A DNA stretch of 6,876 nt, from positions 1 through 6,876 of the forward strand of contig JAIRMB010000019.1 of NCBI GenBank assembly GCA_031258995.1. The letters are read 5' to 3'. The DNA is from Puniceicoccales bacterium. GTDB lineage: Bacteria > Verrucomicrobiota > Verrucomicrobiia > Opitutales > JAIRLM01. Under the pieces are notes generated by a model. It was not told the DNA's origin. It was given only the letters and a program-made list of their open reading frames with translations, and did not search any database. Positions within the stretch are counted from its first letter, which is position 1. Every line of letters begins with the position of its first letter. Shown in pieces: positions 4,969-6,876 of this stretch. Position numbers and translations under genes: made by a program.

Positions 4969-6599
4969 TCGGATCCGCTCGCCGTGCCTCGCTTTTTCGC
5001 GGGAATATCCTGTAGGAAGAGGTTTTGATACAGATGGTAGTCGAGAAGATTGGGCTTCCAACCAACGACTCGCGGCGAAACCCTGTGCTTGCCGGTTTCA
5101 AAGTAGAGCGCTATGATGGGGACGGAATCCAGCAAGATTTCCTCTGCCTTCTTTAGGTACCGCTTTCGCCGTTCCGGATCCCGCTCCGCCGCGTCCAATG
5201 CACCGTCATAGTCCGCACTGCCCCAGCGAGTGAAATTGTTCACGGCGCCCGTGCGAAAGAGATCCAAAAAGGCGGTCGGGTCGTCAAAATCGCCAATCCA
5301 ACCGCCCCTGGCTACCTCGAAATTGCCGGACCGGCGGGTCAGCAGGAAGGATTTCCACTCTTCGCTGCACAGCTTCACATCGATGCCCAACTCCTTCCGC
5401 CACATTTCCTGCACGGCCTGACCGATGAGCCGGTGCTGAGGTCCCGAACTGATGGTAAGCGTGAGTGCTTTTCTGCCCGATTGGCCGAAGGTAGAGCGCT
5501 CCAGTTCTCTACGGGCCAACTCTGGGTCGTAGGCCTGCATTTTTCCACCGTAGCTATAGGACCCGCAGCCGGGCGGTACCAAATTCCCGGCGGCGAAGCG
5601 CTCCGGCCTGCTCAGTAGACAGCAGAGCTGGCGACGGTCGACGGCGGCGGCCAACGCCCGGCGCAGATGTATGTCATTCAATGGCGGCCGATCGCAGCGA
5701 AGTAGGTAATAAAAAACGCCGAGACTTTCTACCTCTTGCACTGTGTCCGGGTCTGTCCGGCGCAGGTCACCGATATGGTTCGGCGGAATGGTGTTCGTAA
5801 CGTCGATCTCGCCATTTTTGAAAGCGTTCTGTTCCGTTTCGCTATCGTTGATGGAAAAAAAAATAATTTCGTCGGGGCCGCGGCCATCGCTGTCCCGATG
5901 GAAGGGATTTTTTTCGACCGAAACTCTATCTCCTACGCGCCATCCCCGGAGTTGATAGGGACCGTTGGAGATTAGCCGGCCGGGCCTGGTCCAGAGCGAA
6001 TCACGGACCGTGCCGGGACCATTGGCTTCCACGCAATTTCGATGGATCGGCGACCAGGCCGGATGGGATAGAAGGGAGAGGAAATAGGGCGTTGGCCGCT
6101 CGAGGGTGAGGACCAGCGTCAGCGGATCGGCCACGGCCACTCCGACGGAATCCCATTCTGCCCTTCCGTTGTAAAATGCCTTCGCTCCTAGCAGTGGAAA
6201 AAGCAATTCCGCCGTGGGAGAGGCCAAATTAGCTGTGAGGATACGGCGCAGGCCGTAGGCGAAATCTTCCGCCGTCAGCGGACTGCCGTCGCTCCAGCGG
6301 CCGTCCGGGCGGAGATGAAATGTGTACGTGCGGCCGTCCTCCGACCGGTCCCAACTCGCCGCCGCACCGGGAATCGGCCGTAGAGTGCTCTCATCCAGCA
6401 GCACCAGCCCCTCAAAGAGGGCCCGCGCGATGGCAATTTGCTGTAAATCGCCGGCCAGCTGTGGATCCAATGTTTGCGGCTCCGTTCCATTGCCAATGCG
6501 CAGAATGTTCCCATCGAAGCGTTCACAACAATTTCTTCCACAGCCACTAAATGCGATGCAGCTAAAAAGCAAAATCAGCCTCAGCGGACCGCACCCCAC
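4965..6599 (-). CDS. Oligopeptide-binding lipoprotein of an ABC importer (OppA/DppA family)
   Basis: 544-residue solute-binding protein, family 5, about the length of E. coli OppA. Such proteins capture peptides in the periplasm and hand them to an ABC permease. The N-terminus has a hydrophobic run (LRLILLFSCIAFSGC) with Cys20 in a lipobox-like FSGC, so a membrane-anchored lipoprotein is likely. Family landmarks include GNGTEPQTLDPQ (37-48), AASWDRSEDGRTYTFHLR (80-97), WSDGSPLTAEDFAYGLRR (102-119), SNGPYQLRGW, LRRALAAAVDRRQL and FEVARGGWIGDFDDPTAFLD. The C-terminal lobe appears intact (DSVPIIALYFETGKHRVSP). The start used is GTG 6599, which has no good SD and only one positive charge before the hydrophobic run, so it is uncertain. 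No permease or ATPase gene is in the window. The partial autotransporter gene lies 89 bases upstream in the same direction. The stop codon shares CTAG with that of cysS. Confidence 0.92.
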   Translation of the reverse strand: MGCGPLRLILLFSCIAFSGCGRNCCERFDGNILRIGNGTEPQTLDPQLAGDLQQIAIARALFEGLVLLDESTLRPIPGAAASWDRSEDGRTYTFHLRPDGRWSDGSPLTAEDFAYGLRRILTANLASPTAELLFPLLGAKAFYNGRAEWDSVGVAVADPLTLVLTLERPTPYFLSLLSHPAWSPIHRNCVEANGPGTVRDSLWTRPGRLISNGPYQLRGWRVGDRVSVEKNPFHRDSDGRGPDEIIFFSINDSETEQNAFKNGEIDVTNTIPPNHIGDLRRTDPDTVQEVESLGVFYYLLRCDRPPLNDIHLRRALAAAVDRRQLCCLLSRPERFAAGNLVPPGCGSYSYGGKMQAYDPELARRELERSTFGQSGRKALTLTISSGPQHRLIGQAVQEMWRKELGIDVKLCSEEWKSFLLTRRSGNFEVARGGWIGDFDDPTAFLDLFRTGAVNNFTRWGSADYDGALDAAERDPERRKRYLKKAEEILLDSVPIIALYFETGKHRVSPRVVGWKPNLLDYHLYQNLFLQDIPAKKRGTASGSD

Positions 6600-6688
6600 C
6601 GTGCCGGTGTAGAAAGAGTCATTTTGCCCGTCAATGAATTTCGTTAGAACTTTTGGGTCGGGAATTTCCGGAGCCCCTTCGCCGCTCC

Positions 6689-6876
6689 TCAGAACTCATA
6701 TCTCGCTCGCAGGGAGCCACTTACGCTCTTCTGCCGACCGGTGGAGCCGTGGAGGGAGAGGTCGATGGCGGCGGCGGCGCTGGGCCGGTAGGAGAGGCCC
6801 AGCTCGCCGGCCGTGGAGCCGCCCTTCAACGAAGGTTGTGGGATTTCCAGCCCGCCCGCGCTGCCGCGGGCCGTGC
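6689..6876 (-). CDS. Autotransporter beta-barrel, C-terminal end (partial)
   Basis: Only the last 62 codons lie in the window; the gene continues past base 6876 and is too short here for its N-terminus to be judged. Read on the minus strand, the end is GELGLSYRPSAAAAIDLSLH, then GSTGRQKSVSGSLRARYEF and TGA. Alternating polar and hydrophobic residues form the last two transmembrane beta strands, and the final Phe with Tyr at -3 fits the C-terminal beta-signal recognised by the BAM complex. This matches the autotransporter beta-domain, which sits in the outer membrane and displays or exports an N-terminal passenger. Another outer-membrane barrel family cannot be fully excluded from 62 residues. 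The stretch is GC-rich with runs of GCC (four Ala). The stop is followed by 89 bases before the oligopeptide-binding gene, with no clear terminator. Confidence 0.8.
   Translation of the reverse strand, partial: TARGSAGGLEIPQPSLKGGSTAGELGLSYRPSAAAAIDLSLHGSTGRQKSVSGSLRARYEF

Noticed and set aside
4645..5116. Open frames on both strands across the cysS/peptide-binding junction
   Set aside because: They overlap two well-identified genes and have shadow-type composition.

Overview
The window looks like a gene-dense chromosomal stretch from a Gram-negative bacterium. It carries the C-terminal end of an autotransporter-type outer-membrane beta-barrel (last residue Phe) and a lipoprotein-type peptide-binding protein, so an outer membrane and a periplasm are expected. 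Base composition is moderately GC-rich, but Lys is mostly AAA and Glu, Ile and Phe codons are often A/T-ending, giving A/T runs inside otherwise GC-rich genes. The general look reminds me of Verrucomicrobiota (Opitutae-like) genomes, but that is an impression, not proof. I see no rRNA, tRNA, CRISPR array, insertion sequence or phage structural gene.

Left part (1-1397): a run of genes I do not recognise, all on the + strand. First is a 218-residue, largely helical charged protein with five 7-residue repeats (80-736). Next is a probable very short membrane-peptide gene (about 763-927). Its TGA stop overlaps the GTG start of a Cys-rich 157-residue protein (924-1397), so the three look like one transcription unit. 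An A10 run near the end of the first gene could also shift reading into the frame of the small gene.

Middle part (1398-3440): a 232-base gap holds two inverted repeats. It is followed by a complete glyoxalase-II-like metallo-beta-lactamase-fold hydrolase (1630-2271), an AT-rich promoter-like patch, and a 109-residue membrane protein (2344-2673). That last gene converges on a SpoU/TrmH-family RNA 2'-O-methyltransferase (2670-3440, minus strand).

Right part (3441-6876): cysteinyl-tRNA synthetase (cysS, + strand) is divergent from the methyltransferase. It converges on a family-5 (OppA/DppA-type) solute-binding lipoprotein on the minus strand. Upstream of that, also on the minus strand, is the end of the autotransporter. 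Both convergent gene pairs finish on a shared CTAG, where each strand reads TAG, so neither pair has any space between the genes.

Functionally this is a mix of housekeeping translation genes (cysS and the RNA methyltransferase, which share a divergent intergenic region), a detoxification-type hydrolase, peptide uptake and surface display. The unrecognised trio at the left end is the most likely place for something new.
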